A stretch of DNA of 64,000 nucleotides from Flavobacteriaceae bacterium (GTDB lineage Bacteria > Bacteroidota > Bacteroidia > Flavobacteriales > Flavobacteriaceae): positions 62,001-126,000 of the forward strand of contig JAENXC010000003.1 of NCBI GenBank assembly GCA_016649715.1, read 5' to 3'. The notes below the pieces were generated by a model, which saw nothing but the letters and a program-made list of their open reading frames with translations, did not search any database and had not been told where the DNA came from. Below are positions 31,574 to 40,721 of this stretch, piece by piece. Position 1 is the stretch's first letter. The number at the start of each line of letters is the position of its first letter. The position numbers and the translations under genes are program-made.

Positions 31574-33161
31574 AAGTTTCATTCAAGCTCCAGTTGGCGC
31601 GCACTTCAATCTGTTTGGGGTAATAGATTATCTTTTCGGGCTGCAAACGGTTTAGGAAACTTCCGGTGTCCCATCTTCCGTTTTGATTGTCGTCGTAAAT
31701 GATTCTTAAAAAATATTTAGCGGGGGAAAGTTCATCAAAAAACACATTTTTGTTTTCGGTCAAGAATTCTTCCGCCACCACATTGTATTTGCTGTCCACC
31801 ATTTGCACGATTATGGGGAAACGGTTTACATTCACCAATGTAAGATTGATAGTTCCGTAATCTGAGGCAGGACGCGTGTTCACATTAAATTGAAGTGTGT
31901 CGTTGGTCTTCTCAAAAAAATCTGTCAATGCTCCGGGATACAATTTTAAGGCATAACTTTTATCTTCTTGTTTTGGGAAATAGACTTCGGCCCAGTTATA
32001 CTTTTTGTTCAATTTTATGGTGGTTTCCACCAGCGAGGAATCTTTCGCCATTACCTGAAATTTTTCGACATCAAATGAAACCAACGGAGTGTTGGAGCTC
32101 AATTTAAAAGTGTCTTTCAGCTTTAATGTCCCCGTTTTTATCGCTGAAATTTTTAGCGAATCTTTATAAAGTTCTCGCATCCGCACGATGGCTGTGTCAA
32201 TTCTATTACCGTTCGCAACTTTAAAAATCAGTGAGTCGGTTTTTAGGGCAGGTTTAAACCAATAGTGAAGTGTGTCCTTTTTTTCGTCCTTAAAAGTTGT
32301 GGAAACATAGTCCTGTGGCACTTCGGAAAGTAATTCGATATTTAAATCAGCTCGGCCTTCATACCCAAAAACTATGTGGTTTTTACCAATTTGACTGGGG
32401 CGCGCAAATTTATAATCGGGTGTTTCCTTGAAAAGCGTCATTGAATATATGGAATCCGAAGGAACGGAAATCAGTTCTTTCACAAACCCAATTTTATCGT
32501 TTTTCGGCTGAAAGATGTAGTCGTTATTTTTATCTTTCAAAGCGAGCAATAGATATTTTCCTTCCTTTAAATTGGTCAGCTCAAAAGTGCCCGTACTGTC
32601 TGTGGTAACGGTTATATAAGTTGGTTTTTCTGAATAAATCAAGGAATCCTTAAAAGTTTCGTTTGCTTCATATAGCATCACGGTTGTTGGAATTTCGGGA
32701 GCAATAAGCTGTGCATCCATCACTTTTCCCGAAAGTTTCAAACTATCAATATAACTTCCGGTTGAAAAAACATATTTAAAATATTCAAACTCGTTCGCTT
32801 CATTGTTGTCCATAATACTTTTTCCGAAGTTGAAGGAATAGGTAGTATTCGGTTTTAAGGTGTCCAACAATTTTATTTTTAGTGTTTTTGAAGTACTTAG
32901 CGGAGTAATGATCGGTGCAAACTTCATGGGTGGCGAAATGATGAGCTGCTTGTCTAAATCTTTCAACTTAATGTATTCGTCAAAACGGATTTCAATTTCA
33001 TTGCCAGTAAAATTGATGCTGTAGTTTTCGGGACTGCTCCGTACAATTACTGGCGGAATGATGTCCCGCGGCCCACCAGAAGGAGTTCCCTTTTTTGCGC
33101 AGTCCAAAAAAGAAAGCATGAACAGCAATGCGATAGGTATATAAAGGAGACGGTGTTTCAA
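31560..33161 (-). CDS. Ig-like (Big_5) domain lipoprotein
   Basis: This 533-residue protein is predicted to be lipid-anchored. With TTG 33161 as start (KHRLLYIPIALLFMLSFLDC) a clean lipobox ends at Cys21. The N-terminal domain (GGPRDIIPPVIVRSSPENYSINF onward to about residue 115) is the Ig-like Big_5 type. Later comes a carboxypeptidase-regulatory-like strand region (KLSGKVMDA, GKYLLLALKDKNNDYIF), and the C-terminal end repeats that theme (DDNQNGRWDTGSF). It is conserved in Flavobacteriia next to various genes, and its role is unknown. The longer frame from 33206 translates a word repeat and is rejected. Confidence 0.85.
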   Translation of the reverse strand: MKHRLLYIPIALLFMLSFLDCAKKGTPSGGPRDIIPPVIVRSSPENYSINFTGNEIEIRFDEYIKLKDLDKQLIISPPMKFAPIITPLSTSKTLKIKLLDTLKPNTTYSFNFGKSIMDNNEANEFEYFKYVFSTGSYIDSLKLSGKVMDAQLIAPEIPTTVMLYEANETFKDSLIYSEKPTYITVTTDSTGTFELTNLKEGKYLLLALKDKNNDYIFQPKNDKIGFVKELISVPSDSIYSMTLFKETPDYKFARPSQIGKNHIVFGYEGRADLNIELLSEVPQDYVSTTFKDEKKDTLHYWFKPALKTDSLIFKVANGNRIDTAIVRMRELYKDSLKISAIKTGTLKLKDTFKLSSNTPLVSFDVEKFQVMAKDSSLVETTIKLNKKYNWAEVYFPKQEDKSYALKLYPGALTDFFEKTNDTLQFNVNTRPASDYGTINLTLVNVNRFPIIVQMVDSKYNVVAEEFLTENKNVFFDELSPAKYFLRIIYDDNQNGRWDTGSFLNRLQPEKIIYYPKQIEVRANWSLNETFTLK

Positions 33162-33269
33162 AAGAGTTAATTGTTTTTTGTTAAAAGTTAATTGTGGAGC
33201 AACCAACTAGATTCTTCAAAATTAAACAATAACCACTAACCATTAACAATTAACCTTTAACAATTAACC
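33162..33269. repeat. TTAACAATTAAC word repeat
   Basis: GTTAATTG/CAATTAAC words occur several times in both orientations (33168-33195 and 33222-33269), giving a foldable intergenic repeat. A similar stretch lies at 60828-60858. Confidence 0.65.
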
Positions 33270-33270
33270 T

Positions 33271-33933
33271 TTATGTCGTGGCGATTGTAGCAATACTGAT
33301 GCTCACATTTTCGCCTTTCAGCAATTGCAGCGCACATTTTTCCAGCGTGGCGCCCGTGGTAATAATATCGTCCACCAACAAAACGTGTTTGTTTTTAATT
33401 ACTTCCAGATTTTGAATGGAGAATACTTCTTCGGTCTCAAAACGAAGTATCCGTGTCTTGAAAACCTGCGATCCGGTTTTAGAGATTTTTATCAAAACGT
33501 CATCCCGATACGGAACATTCAAAGCCAAGGCTATTTCCTTTCCAAAACCTTCCACTTGGTTGTAACCACGCTTTTTCAGTTTCTGTTTGTGTAGCGGCAC
33601 GGGAATTACAATATCTATTTCGTTATACTCTGGGATTTCAGCCAGTTCCGCACCCATCCATTTTCCGAAGAAAGAGCTTATTTCTTTCCGACCTCGGTAT
33701 TTTAGATTGTGCAACAATTCCTGTGACAGCCCTCTTTTCTGAAAATAAATGGCCGTTGTGGCATTTTTTACCAAAAACCTTCCATAAAATTTATCCTTCA
33801 ACATCTTGCTCCCTGTTTTATGAAATGCCGCTATGGGAAGTGAATGGATGCAGTCTAAACAAAGCAGCTCCTCTCCCTTGAGAAGCTGCTCTTTACAGCC
33901 CACACAGACTTTTGGAAAAAGAAGATTTAACAT
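33271..33933 (-). CDS. comF: ComF family phosphoribosyltransferase-like protein
   Basis: This 220-residue protein has the ComF layout: an N-terminal four-cysteine zinc motif (CVGC and CLDC, residues about 11-28) and a type I phosphoribosyltransferase domain with the PRPP-binding VLLVDDIITTGATLEKCA. ComF is required for uptake of single-stranded DNA during natural competence in several bacteria. No other competence gene is nearby. The length and motifs are normal. Confidence 0.93.
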   Translation of the reverse strand: MLNLLFPKVCVGCKEQLLKGEELLCLDCIHSLPIAAFHKTGSKMLKDKFYGRFLVKNATTAIYFQKRGLSQELLHNLKYRGRKEISSFFGKWMGAELAEIPEYNEIDIVIPVPLHKQKLKKRGYNQVEGFGKEIALALNVPYRDDVLIKISKTGSQVFKTRILRFETEEVFSIQNLEVIKNKHVLLVDDIITTGATLEKCALQLLKGENVSISIATIATT

Positions 33934-34016
33934 ACTTTATGAATTTTTATCATTTTATAAACGTTTGTTAAAGAAATACCTACCTACATTTGCCGTTCAA
34001 ACTTAACATACTTACT

Positions 34017-34904
34017 ATGAGTACTGAAAACGAAAACAATAGTGGCAAATTCAAGATCCTTATTGGGGTTCTCTCGGTTTTGCTTATTGCCCTGGCGGTT
34101 TATACCGTAACCTTGTTCAACGACAATAAATCTACGATTTCCAGTCTGGAAACGCAAAAAGCAGATATTGAACAGGAACTAGAAGGTTTGATTGCCAATT
34201 ATGACGAAGTAATCAAGGATAACGAATTGAAAGACAAAGATCTGCTCGCTGCGCGGGAAAGAATCACTGTGCTTCTGGATTCGGTAAAAGATGCGGAAGC
34301 AAATGTTGGATTAATCAACAGGTATAAAATTGAAATAGGCAAACTAAAGAATGAACGCATTATGCTTTTCAAACGTGCCGATAGCTTAATAGCTGCCAAC
34401 AGGCAACTTGCCAACGAGCGCGACAGCACTTCCACAGAACTTGCCAACACCCGAATGGTCGTAGATTCCGTTAGCCAAGAAAATATGTCGATGAACGAAA
34501 CTATCAAAAAAGGTTCCGTTGTTAAAGCTACAGACCTTCGTGGGGAAGCCGTTATCATCAGAAACAATGGAAAGGTAGTCGACACAAAACGCTCAAGCCG
34601 AGCAGATAAAATTAGAGCATGTTTTACTTTAACTCCAAATGCAATCGCTCAAAAGGGCGATAGGATTCTTTACGTACAAATCATAAACCCAAAAGGTAAA
34701 ATGATGGGCGACAATACCGTGAAACAATTTGAGGATAAAAACCTGAATTACAGCGCATCAACAAATGTTTTTTATGAAAATGACGAACTGGATGTTTGTA
34801 TTCTCGTAAACGCTTCAGAAGCCAATCTTGTTGAAGGAAGATATACCATCAATCTTTTTGATGGCCCCAACCAAATTGCCACAAGCACAATGGAACTCAA
34901 GTAG
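34017..34904 (+). CDS. coiled-coil membrane-anchored protein, conserved hypothetical
   Basis: This 295-residue protein from ATG 34017 has a short cytoplasmic N-terminus, one membrane segment (about 12-32), a coiled coil from about 40 to 170 with many KLKNER and ERITVLL heptads, and a C-terminal beta domain (about 180-295) with the strands RILYVQIINPKGKMMG and ASEANLVEGRYTINLFDGPN. The layout suggests a periplasmic scaffold or sensor. I do not recognise a named family. Its TAG stop abuts the class A palindrome element at 34904-35014. Confidence 0.65.
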   Translation: MSTENENNSGKFKILIGVLSVLLIALAVYTVTLFNDNKSTISSLETQKADIEQELEGLIANYDEVIKDNELKDKDLLAARERITVLLDSVKDAEANVGLINRYKIEIGKLKNERIMLFKRADSLIAANRQLANERDSTSTELANTRMVVDSVSQENMSMNETIKKGSVVKATDLRGEAVIIRNNGKVVDTKRSSRADKIRACFTLTPNAIAQKGDRILYVQIINPKGKMMGDNTVKQFEDKNLNYSASTNVFYENDELDVCILVNASEANLVEGRYTINLFDGPNQIATSTMELK

Positions 34905-35014
34905 TCCCACTGCCCCCAAAGGGGAATCAAATTATCTTGAAAAACCATTGCACTAAGTGCAATGGTTTTTTTCTTTGGAAAAAACAGCCTCCCCCTTTGG
35001 GGGTTGGGGGGACT
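34904..35014. mobile_element. miniature element with inverted class A palindromes around a hairpin
   Basis: A left arm GTCCCACTGCCCCCAAAGGG (34904-34927) and a right arm CCCCCTTTGGGGGTTGGGGG (34988-35014) are inverted copies of the class A palindrome with tails pointing outward, just as around the DUF559 cassette in leuS. Between them lies a near-perfect hairpin (34940-34972). No coding region is inside. It resembles a non-autonomous MITE-like copy. That interpretation is inferred. Confidence 0.6.
34940..34972 (+). terminator. intrinsic terminator
   Basis: AAAACCATTGCACT-AAG-TGCAATGGTTTTTTT: a perfect GC-containing stem with a T-tract, 36 bases after the stop at 34904. Confidence 0.85.
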
Positions 35015-35030
35015 TTCCTATTTTTGCGCT

Positions 35031-36569
35031 ATGGCAAACAATGAAGATCAATTCAAAAAAGTGGTCTCCCACGCAAAGGAGTACGGTTTTATTTTTGCAT
35101 CCAGCGAAATCTACGACGGCCTTAGTGCCGTTTACGACTACGCCCAAAACGGGGTGGAACTAAAGAAAAACATTCGCGAATATTGGTGGCGCAGCATGGT
35201 GTATATGCACCAAAACATTGTGGGCATAGATTCCGCAATATTGATGCACCCCACAACTTGGAAGGCTTCTGGCCATGTGGACGCTTTCAACGACCCATTG
35301 ATAGACAACAAAGATTCCAAAAAACGCTACCGCGCAGATGTGCTCATTGAAGATTACGCTGAAAAACTTTATCAGAAAGCCCAAAAGGAAATTGAAAAAG
35401 CAAAAAACCGTTTTGGCGATAGCTTTGATGAAGAACAGTTTGCAACAACCAATCCACGTGTCGTAAAATATCTTGATGAACAGCGCACCGTTTTGGAAAG
35501 AATGGCGCGTTCGCTCGAAAAAGAGGATTTGGCAGACGTAAAAGCATTGATTGAAGAGCTTGAAATTGCCGATCCTGATACAGGTTCAAAAAATTGGACT
35601 GAAGTGCGGCAATTCAACCTTATGTTTGGAACAAAATTGGGTGCTTCTGCAGACAGCGCGATGGATCTTTACCTTCGTCCAGAAACCGCCCAAGGCATTT
35701 TTGTAAACTTTTTAAACGTGCAAAAAAGTGGAAGGATGAAAATTCCCTTTGGAATTGCGCAAACTGGAAAAGCTTTTAGAAACGAAATAGTTGCCCGACA
35801 ATTCATTTTCAGAATGCGCGAGTTTGAACAGATGGAAATGCAATTTTTCGTTCGTCCGGGCGAGGAACTGAAATGGTACGAATACTGGAAAGAAATTCGC
35901 CTAAAATGGCATCTTTCCCTGGGAATGGGCGCAGAAAACTACCGCTTTCACGACCACGAAAAACTAGCACATTACGCCAATGCCGCGACAGATATTGAAT
36001 TCAACTTCCCCTTCGGTTTTAAGGAATTGGAAGGAATCCATTCCCGAACCGATTTTGATTTGAAAGCGCACGAAAAATTCTCTGGAAAAAAATTACAGTT
36101 TTTTGACCCGGAACTCAATGAAAGCTATGTGCCGTATGTAGTTGAAACATCCATCGGACTTGACAGAATGTTCCTAGCCGTTTTGAGCAATTCGCTTCAA
36201 GATGAAACTTTAGAGGATGGAAGTGTGCGCACTGTTTTGAAAATTCCAGCAATATTAGCTCCCGTAAAAGCTGCCGTTCTTCCTTTGATAAAAAGGGATG
36301 GCCTGCCGGAAATTGCACAAAAAATAATCGACGATCTGCAGTGGGATTACAACGTTATTTATGATGAAAAAGATGCTGTGGGAAGACGTTACCGGCGTCA
36401 AGATGCTTTGGGAACACCTTTCTGCATAACCGTGGACCACCAAACTATAGAAGACAATACGGTAACCATTCGCTATCGCGATACGATGGAGCAGGAACGA
36501 ATTTCTATTAGTGAAATTTCAGAAAAAATGAAGGAAACCATTTCATACAAAAACTGGCTTTCCGAATAA
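35031..36569 (+). CDS. glyS: glycyl-tRNA synthetase (homodimeric class II)
   Basis: GlyRS charges tRNA-Gly. The 512-residue protein is the dimeric alpha2 type found in Bacteroidota, not the alpha-beta GlyQ/GlyS form. Visible are the N-terminal GFIFASSEIYDGLSAVYDYAQNG, SGHVDAFNDPLIDNK, motif 1/2 region RPETAQGIFVNF, FGIAQTGKAFRNEI and FRMREFEQMEMQFF, motif 3 PYVVETSIGLDRM, and the C-terminal anticodon-binding domain (about 400-512). ATG 35031 (MANNEDQF) is the conserved start; the longer frame upstream reads through a palindrome. A strong terminator follows. Confidence 0.97.
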   Translation: MANNEDQFKKVVSHAKEYGFIFASSEIYDGLSAVYDYAQNGVELKKNIREYWWRSMVYMHQNIVGIDSAILMHPTTWKASGHVDAFNDPLIDNKDSKKRYRADVLIEDYAEKLYQKAQKEIEKAKNRFGDSFDEEQFATTNPRVVKYLDEQRTVLERMARSLEKEDLADVKALIEELEIADPDTGSKNWTEVRQFNLMFGTKLGASADSAMDLYLRPETAQGIFVNFLNVQKSGRMKIPFGIAQTGKAFRNEIVARQFIFRMREFEQMEMQFFVRPGEELKWYEYWKEIRLKWHLSLGMGAENYRFHDHEKLAHYANAATDIEFNFPFGFKELEGIHSRTDFDLKAHEKFSGKKLQFFDPELNESYVPYVVETSIGLDRMFLAVLSNSLQDETLEDGSVRTVLKIPAILAPVKAAVLPLIKRDGLPEIAQKIIDDLQWDYNVIYDEKDAVGRRYRRQDALGTPFCITVDHQTIEDNTVTIRYRDTMEQERISISEISEKMKETISYKNWLSE

Positions 36570-36597
36570 ATTTTTTAGTGATTATTTTTATATTTCG

Positions 36598-36630
36598 AAG
36601 GAGGATAACATTGGTTTATCCTCCTTTTTT
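36598..36630 (+). terminator. intrinsic terminator of glyS overlapping the next gene's stop
   Basis: AAGGAGGATAA/TTATCCTCCTT stem with a 7-base loop and T-tract. The right arm contains the TAA stop and last Lys-Gly-Gly codons of the convergent lipoprotein gene (36616-37005). Confidence 0.85.
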
Positions 36631-37005
36631 CATATCGATTACTTGAGCTGGGGTGGCTTTGTCGCATCGGTTCATCCGCTCAAGCCCCCCAAACTTTATC
36701 CACACTTTTTGCCCGTCTTTTTTGTATTTTTCTTCTAGATTGATGGGGTCCAAATAATAAAATTCCATCTTGTCGCCCGGCATTTGTATGGTATAGGGAC
36801 AGTCGCCTTCCTTGTCGGAATAAACAATAGTGCCCAACAAATATCCCGCAGCAATCATTTTTTGAGGGTTCATGATTTCGTTATTTTCAATGGTTTCAAC
36901 AATTGTAGTAGTTTCCGAAGTGGAAGTGGTTTCGGTTTGTTTTTTCGTAGTGCCACAGGAAAGGATGAATGCTGAGAATATTAGGAGTGTTGTTTTTAAA
37001 AACAT
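36616..37005 (-). CDS. small lipoprotein, conserved hypothetical
   Basis: This 129-residue protein from ATG 37005 has a lipoprotein signal (FLKTTLLIFSAFILSC, Cys18), a Thr/Ser/Glu-rich linker (about 20-45) and a small beta domain with two cysteines (GDCPYTIQM and RMNRCDKATP). I recognise no named family. The longer frame upstream to 37128 overlaps the next gene and is not credible. Its last codons form one arm of the glyS terminator. The role is unknown; periplasmic or outer-membrane attachment is likely. Confidence 0.7.
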   Translation of the reverse strand: MFLKTTLLIFSAFILSCGTTKKQTETTSTSETTTIVETIENNEIMNPQKMIAAGYLLGTIVYSDKEGDCPYTIQMPGDKMEFYYLDPINLEEKYKKDGQKVWIKFGGLERMNRCDKATPAQVIDMKKGG

Positions 37006-37042
37006 TTTTTTAGGTTTTAAATGATTGATGAAGATACAACTT

Positions 37043-40000
37043 TTAAAAATACGCCCGCAACTGGATACTGCCCGTATGCACCATTTTGGTGGTTTCACTT
37101 TTTCTTCCGAAATAGGAAAGATTGGCATCCAAATATTTCGTTATTCGCTTTTGAAAAAGCATACGCCATGTAAAGTTGGTTCCGGGCTGCAAACCTTCCA
37201 ACATTTGGTAGGCCACTGGCGAAAAAGGACTTCCTTCAAACTTATTGTCAATATAATTGAATTCCCCATTGATTGAAACCTTTTCCGCATTGGTATAAGC
37301 GAAGGAAAAACCAACGGTTTGCTGGTTTAAATTTTCCATTTCACCCAATTGGTTGTTTTGGTTAGCAAATTCATAAAAAATATCAAAACGCGCTTGTTGA
37401 TTGAACAAATAGGAAATTTTCGGATTGAATTCATACGAATCCAAACGATAATTTCGGTTCGCAAAACTTTCTGAAAGACTCTCATTACTTCCCGTTGCGC
37501 CCTTTAAATTCAACAACCAACTCTCCCAGAATTTATGGTTGAAGTTTAGTTGATGGCTTTTAAGATCATTTCGCTGTAAACCTACCGCCAACAAGTTATC
37601 CGCAGAAGTGGAAATAAAAGTGTAGCTCGTAGTAAAATGCTGTTTCCCACGGTTAAAAAACAAAGCATTTCTGAAATTCAGCGTCAATCCCAACTGGTCA
37701 TCGCCGCCATCTTCAAAAGGATTTATATTGAAGCCATCGTTTCTCCGCTTCACTTTTCGGTCCAAAACGTAGGAAGTTTGATTATAAAAATGTGAAAGAA
37801 CCTTTTTAAAACCTTCTTTATTCGACCATTTTTGGGGATTCAAGGTGAGGATTTGACTGAATTTATTCTGCCGGATTTTCAAAAATATCTGGTTGGGAAG
37901 CAATATCCGAATGTACTCAGCTTGGTCCTGAAATTGTGCAATTTCAAATTCCTCCAACTCTTGGATTCCATTGTTGTTATAATCAATCCAAGTGTAAACG
38001 CCCTGCCCCGGATCGGTTTTTATATATGTGAATTCCTGTTGCGGAATTACCCCGCTGTTAGATTCCAAAGTGGTGTTCCATCGTATCCCGCCATCAAACA
38101 GCGCTTGATTGTATAGAATCCGCGAATTTAGTGATCGCTCCGTTTCGCCAGTAATAGTTACGAAAGGCGTTGAACCGGTTGTAGGCGATCCATCATTCCC
38201 AATCGGCTCATATTTTAAAGTTCTATAATTCGCAAAAGCGGAAAGCTGTGTGTTTTCAGTATTTATTAGTGTCGACTTCAAATAATAGGTGTTGGACGAA
38301 TTTACTTTTTGAAGCATCTTTTTCCGAATACTATCATTCACCCGAAATTGGTACCCAGCTTCCACAAATACTTTGGTACTGTCGCCAATGCCCGAAAACA
38401 CCTCAAAAGCACTGAACTTTTGGCTTATAGGCGAAATGCTATCGCGGGAAACATCTTTTATTTGGTTGTTCTCCAAAGCCACTTTTCCGCCCACCCAAGC
38501 TTTTTCAAACGAATAAGTTGTGGTGTTGTTCAGCCTGAAAAATTTAGAGGAAATGGAATCTGCTTTACTGTTCAAAAAACTTCCATAAGTCAACAATCTC
38601 AGCTTCTTCAGCTTTATAGCTGAAGAAATTACGTGCCGCGTACCGTTGAAATTTTCAGAATAATTCAAATTTTGAAATTCATAACGGCCACCGCCTATTT
38701 TTGGATGCGAAACCTCAACTCCCGAAATTACGAAGCTTTGATTGCCCATTGGATTGATGAGGTTCCAATCGCGGTTGAATTCAATATTGTAAAGTCTTTC
38801 AACGGTCCGGAAATCTTTCTGAACAAAATCCAAAGAGCCAAAAGCATCCACTTTCAGTGTATCTGCCGTTGTCAAAACACGTTGTTTAAAAGCCAATCTT
38901 CCTGCAAATCCGTCATTGTTGCCATCGTCAATATCGCTGAAAAGGTTAAGGTCGTTTTGGCTGCCCGCTACTTCAAAATCTATTTTTGTTTTTTCCGAAG
39001 GGTGAAAACTTCCGTTAAGGCCGCCAACCTGTATTTTTACAGGCGCATTCAACCGAATGACAGGCTCATAATTGCCTTGAGGAACGCCATTCACTGGAGC
39101 CACATATTCAAAAATACGGCTGATGGCATTGGTATTATTTATTACATAATTGCCGTTATGGTTACCAACCAGCGAAAAACGCACACTGAAAAGTTCGTCT
39201 TCGGGATTGTTTGAAAACACGAAAACTTCTTCGCCATTTATGATTTCTTTTTTATAAAGAATTTTGTTTACGGAATAGGTGTCGGGGATGGCCGAAGGAG
39301 CAGTCATCAAATCCTTATTATCGCCTGCGGCCTTTAAAATTGCCACTTGTTCTTCGGAAAGATTTTGTTGCAGCGGCTGATTTTTTGCATCGTTTTCGGA
39401 ATATATATACACTCCCAAATCCAGTTTATCGCTCGTATAATTTCCACCCCCGTAGCCAATGAAACGGGTATAACTTCGGTCGGTATATTGATATTCCACC
39501 GAAATCCGCATATTGCTGGTTATTGGATAGGTTGGGTTGAATTTCAGTTCGCCAGCATTGTAATCTATTACGTAATCTTCGTTTTCGCCACGTCTCAAAA
39601 GTAAGCCGTTCACATAAACCCGCTCACTGCCCGAAACCACCAAAATATACAGTTCGCCGTTGGGACCGACCAATTTATACGGCCCTTGGTTTCCTTCCTG
39701 CCCAATAAATTCACTTTTTGAAAAAACGCCCCGCACCAAAGCGCCCGAAGCAAAAGCTGAAATTTTGGAACCGTCTTTATTCTTAAATGTTCCGCCAAGC
39801 GAGATTCCCTGGACTTTTTTGGTAAACCTTCCGAAGTAACTATTGTTGTTTTGCAAATCAATATCACCCGCTCGGATGTTCCAATTTTCGCCAAAAAGCT
39901 CGATGAAAATTTGGTCAAATTCATTCAAACTTTGCGAATACCCACCTTCCTGTGTTGGAATGTTTGCATCTTGAATGGAGGCGCGAATGGAAACTTTATC

Positions 40001-40507
40001 GCTCAATTTTCCAGTGATTTGAAGGTCCAAATCACTGTTGACCACAGCGTTTTGATTGTTCCCAATAGTTATACCGCGAGAGATGCTACCCGAAGTGTTT
40101 AACCCATCAAAAGGTGTAAAAACATTATTATTGGTGCTTTCCTGTAGCGAATAAAGTTTGTCCATTTGCCCCGTATTTTTAACTATAATTTTTGGGTCGA
40201 GGGCGAAATAATCCCGCGTTAAAAAATCTGGGTATTGTAGATATTGAACAGTCAGCGAATCCTGTTGTTGTTGTAGTTCTTCGGAAAAAATAAGGATTCC
40301 TTTTTTGAAATCTATCCGATAACTGAAGGGGTCCGGCGAATTTCCTTCTCCATCGAGAATAACGAAACGCTTTGGGTTTATGCCCACACTATCCAAAACC
40401 ACGGTATCTTTTACCGCGACTTTTTTTTCTTTATAATTTGAAGTAATATCCTGCGCATAGCCGATGGCGGCCATAAAAAAGAGGAAAACAAACAAGGATA
40501 ACTTCAT
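37043..40507 (-). CDS. large outer-membrane beta-barrel protein, conserved hypothetical
   Basis: This 1154-residue exported protein has a signal peptide (about 1-19, IGYAQ). An N-terminal globular region (about 20-130) has YRIDFKKGILIFSEELQQQQDSLTVQYL. The remainder is a long series of amphipathic strands typical of a large outer-membrane beta-barrel (LSDKVSIRASIQDANIPTQEGG, ISVEYQYTDRSYTRFIGYGGG), with a terminal aromatic residue (SIQLRAYF). ATG 40507 is preferred over the TTG at 40510. The family is widespread in Bacteroidota; it has no TonB plug and no SusD partner. I cannot name a function. Confidence 0.72.
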   Translation of the reverse strand: MKLSLFVFLFFMAAIGYAQDITSNYKEKKVAVKDTVVLDSVGINPKRFVILDGEGNSPDPFSYRIDFKKGILIFSEELQQQQDSLTVQYLQYPDFLTRDYFALDPKIIVKNTGQMDKLYSLQESTNNNVFTPFDGLNTSGSISRGITIGNNQNAVVNSDLDLQITGKLSDKVSIRASIQDANIPTQEGGYSQSLNEFDQIFIELFGENWNIRAGDIDLQNNNSYFGRFTKKVQGISLGGTFKNKDGSKISAFASGALVRGVFSKSEFIGQEGNQGPYKLVGPNGELYILVVSGSERVYVNGLLLRRGENEDYVIDYNAGELKFNPTYPITSNMRISVEYQYTDRSYTRFIGYGGGNYTSDKLDLGVYIYSENDAKNQPLQQNLSEEQVAILKAAGDNKDLMTAPSAIPDTYSVNKILYKKEIINGEEVFVFSNNPEDELFSVRFSLVGNHNGNYVINNTNAISRIFEYVAPVNGVPQGNYEPVIRLNAPVKIQVGGLNGSFHPSEKTKIDFEVAGSQNDLNLFSDIDDGNNDGFAGRLAFKQRVLTTADTLKVDAFGSLDFVQKDFRTVERLYNIEFNRDWNLINPMGNQSFVISGVEVSHPKIGGGRYEFQNLNYSENFNGTRHVISSAIKLKKLRLLTYGSFLNSKADSISSKFFRLNNTTTYSFEKAWVGGKVALENNQIKDVSRDSISPISQKFSAFEVFSGIGDSTKVFVEAGYQFRVNDSIRKKMLQKVNSSNTYYLKSTLINTENTQLSAFANYRTLKYEPIGNDGSPTTGSTPFVTITGETERSLNSRILYNQALFDGGIRWNTTLESNSGVIPQQEFTYIKTDPGQGVYTWIDYNNNGIQELEEFEIAQFQDQAEYIRILLPNQIFLKIRQNKFSQILTLNPQKWSNKEGFKKVLSHFYNQTSYVLDRKVKRRNDGFNINPFEDGGDDQLGLTLNFRNALFFNRGKQHFTTSYTFISTSADNLLAVGLQRNDLKSHQLNFNHKFWESWLLNLKGATGSNESLSESFANRNYRLDSYEFNPKISYLFNQQARFDIFYEFANQNNQLGEMENLNQQTVGFSFAYTNAEKVSINGEFNYIDNKFEGSPFSPVAYQMLEGLQPGTNFTWRMLFQKRITKYLDANLSYFGRKSETTKMVHTGSIQLRAYF

Positions 40508-40610
40508 CAACTATAAAACTAAACGTTTGGGTTTTTATTTTGTCGGTTATTTTGTGATAACCTTTTGCGAATTTTTTAGGGTAAAAATACAATCTTATTT
40601 ACTTTAGCAA

Positions 40611-40708
40611 CGCAAACCCTCTGTGTAACTCCGTGGTTCTCTGCGAAACTCTGTGAAATAGATATAACGCAGAGTTGCACAGAGAAATACACAGAGAACC
40701 GCAGAGAA
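40611..40708. repeat. CTCTGTG/CACAGAG intergenic repeat
   Basis: An imperfect inverted repeat of CTCTGTG, CTCTGCG and CACAGAG words sits immediately before xth. The core 40639-40685 is almost identical to 24636-24681. The third, shorter relative is at 3541-3604. Confidence 0.85.
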
Positions 40709-40721
40709 AAAAACTTCAATT

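Noticed and set aside
33162-33206. N-terminal extension of the Ig-like lipoprotein
   Set aside because: It translates a TTAACAATTAAC-type word repeat and would place the lipobox too far in; TTG 33161 gives a proper lipoprotein signal.
34962-35030. A 23-codon N-terminal extension of glyS
   Set aside because: The extension translates the palindrome element and the spacer; ATG 35031 matches the conserved GlyRS start.
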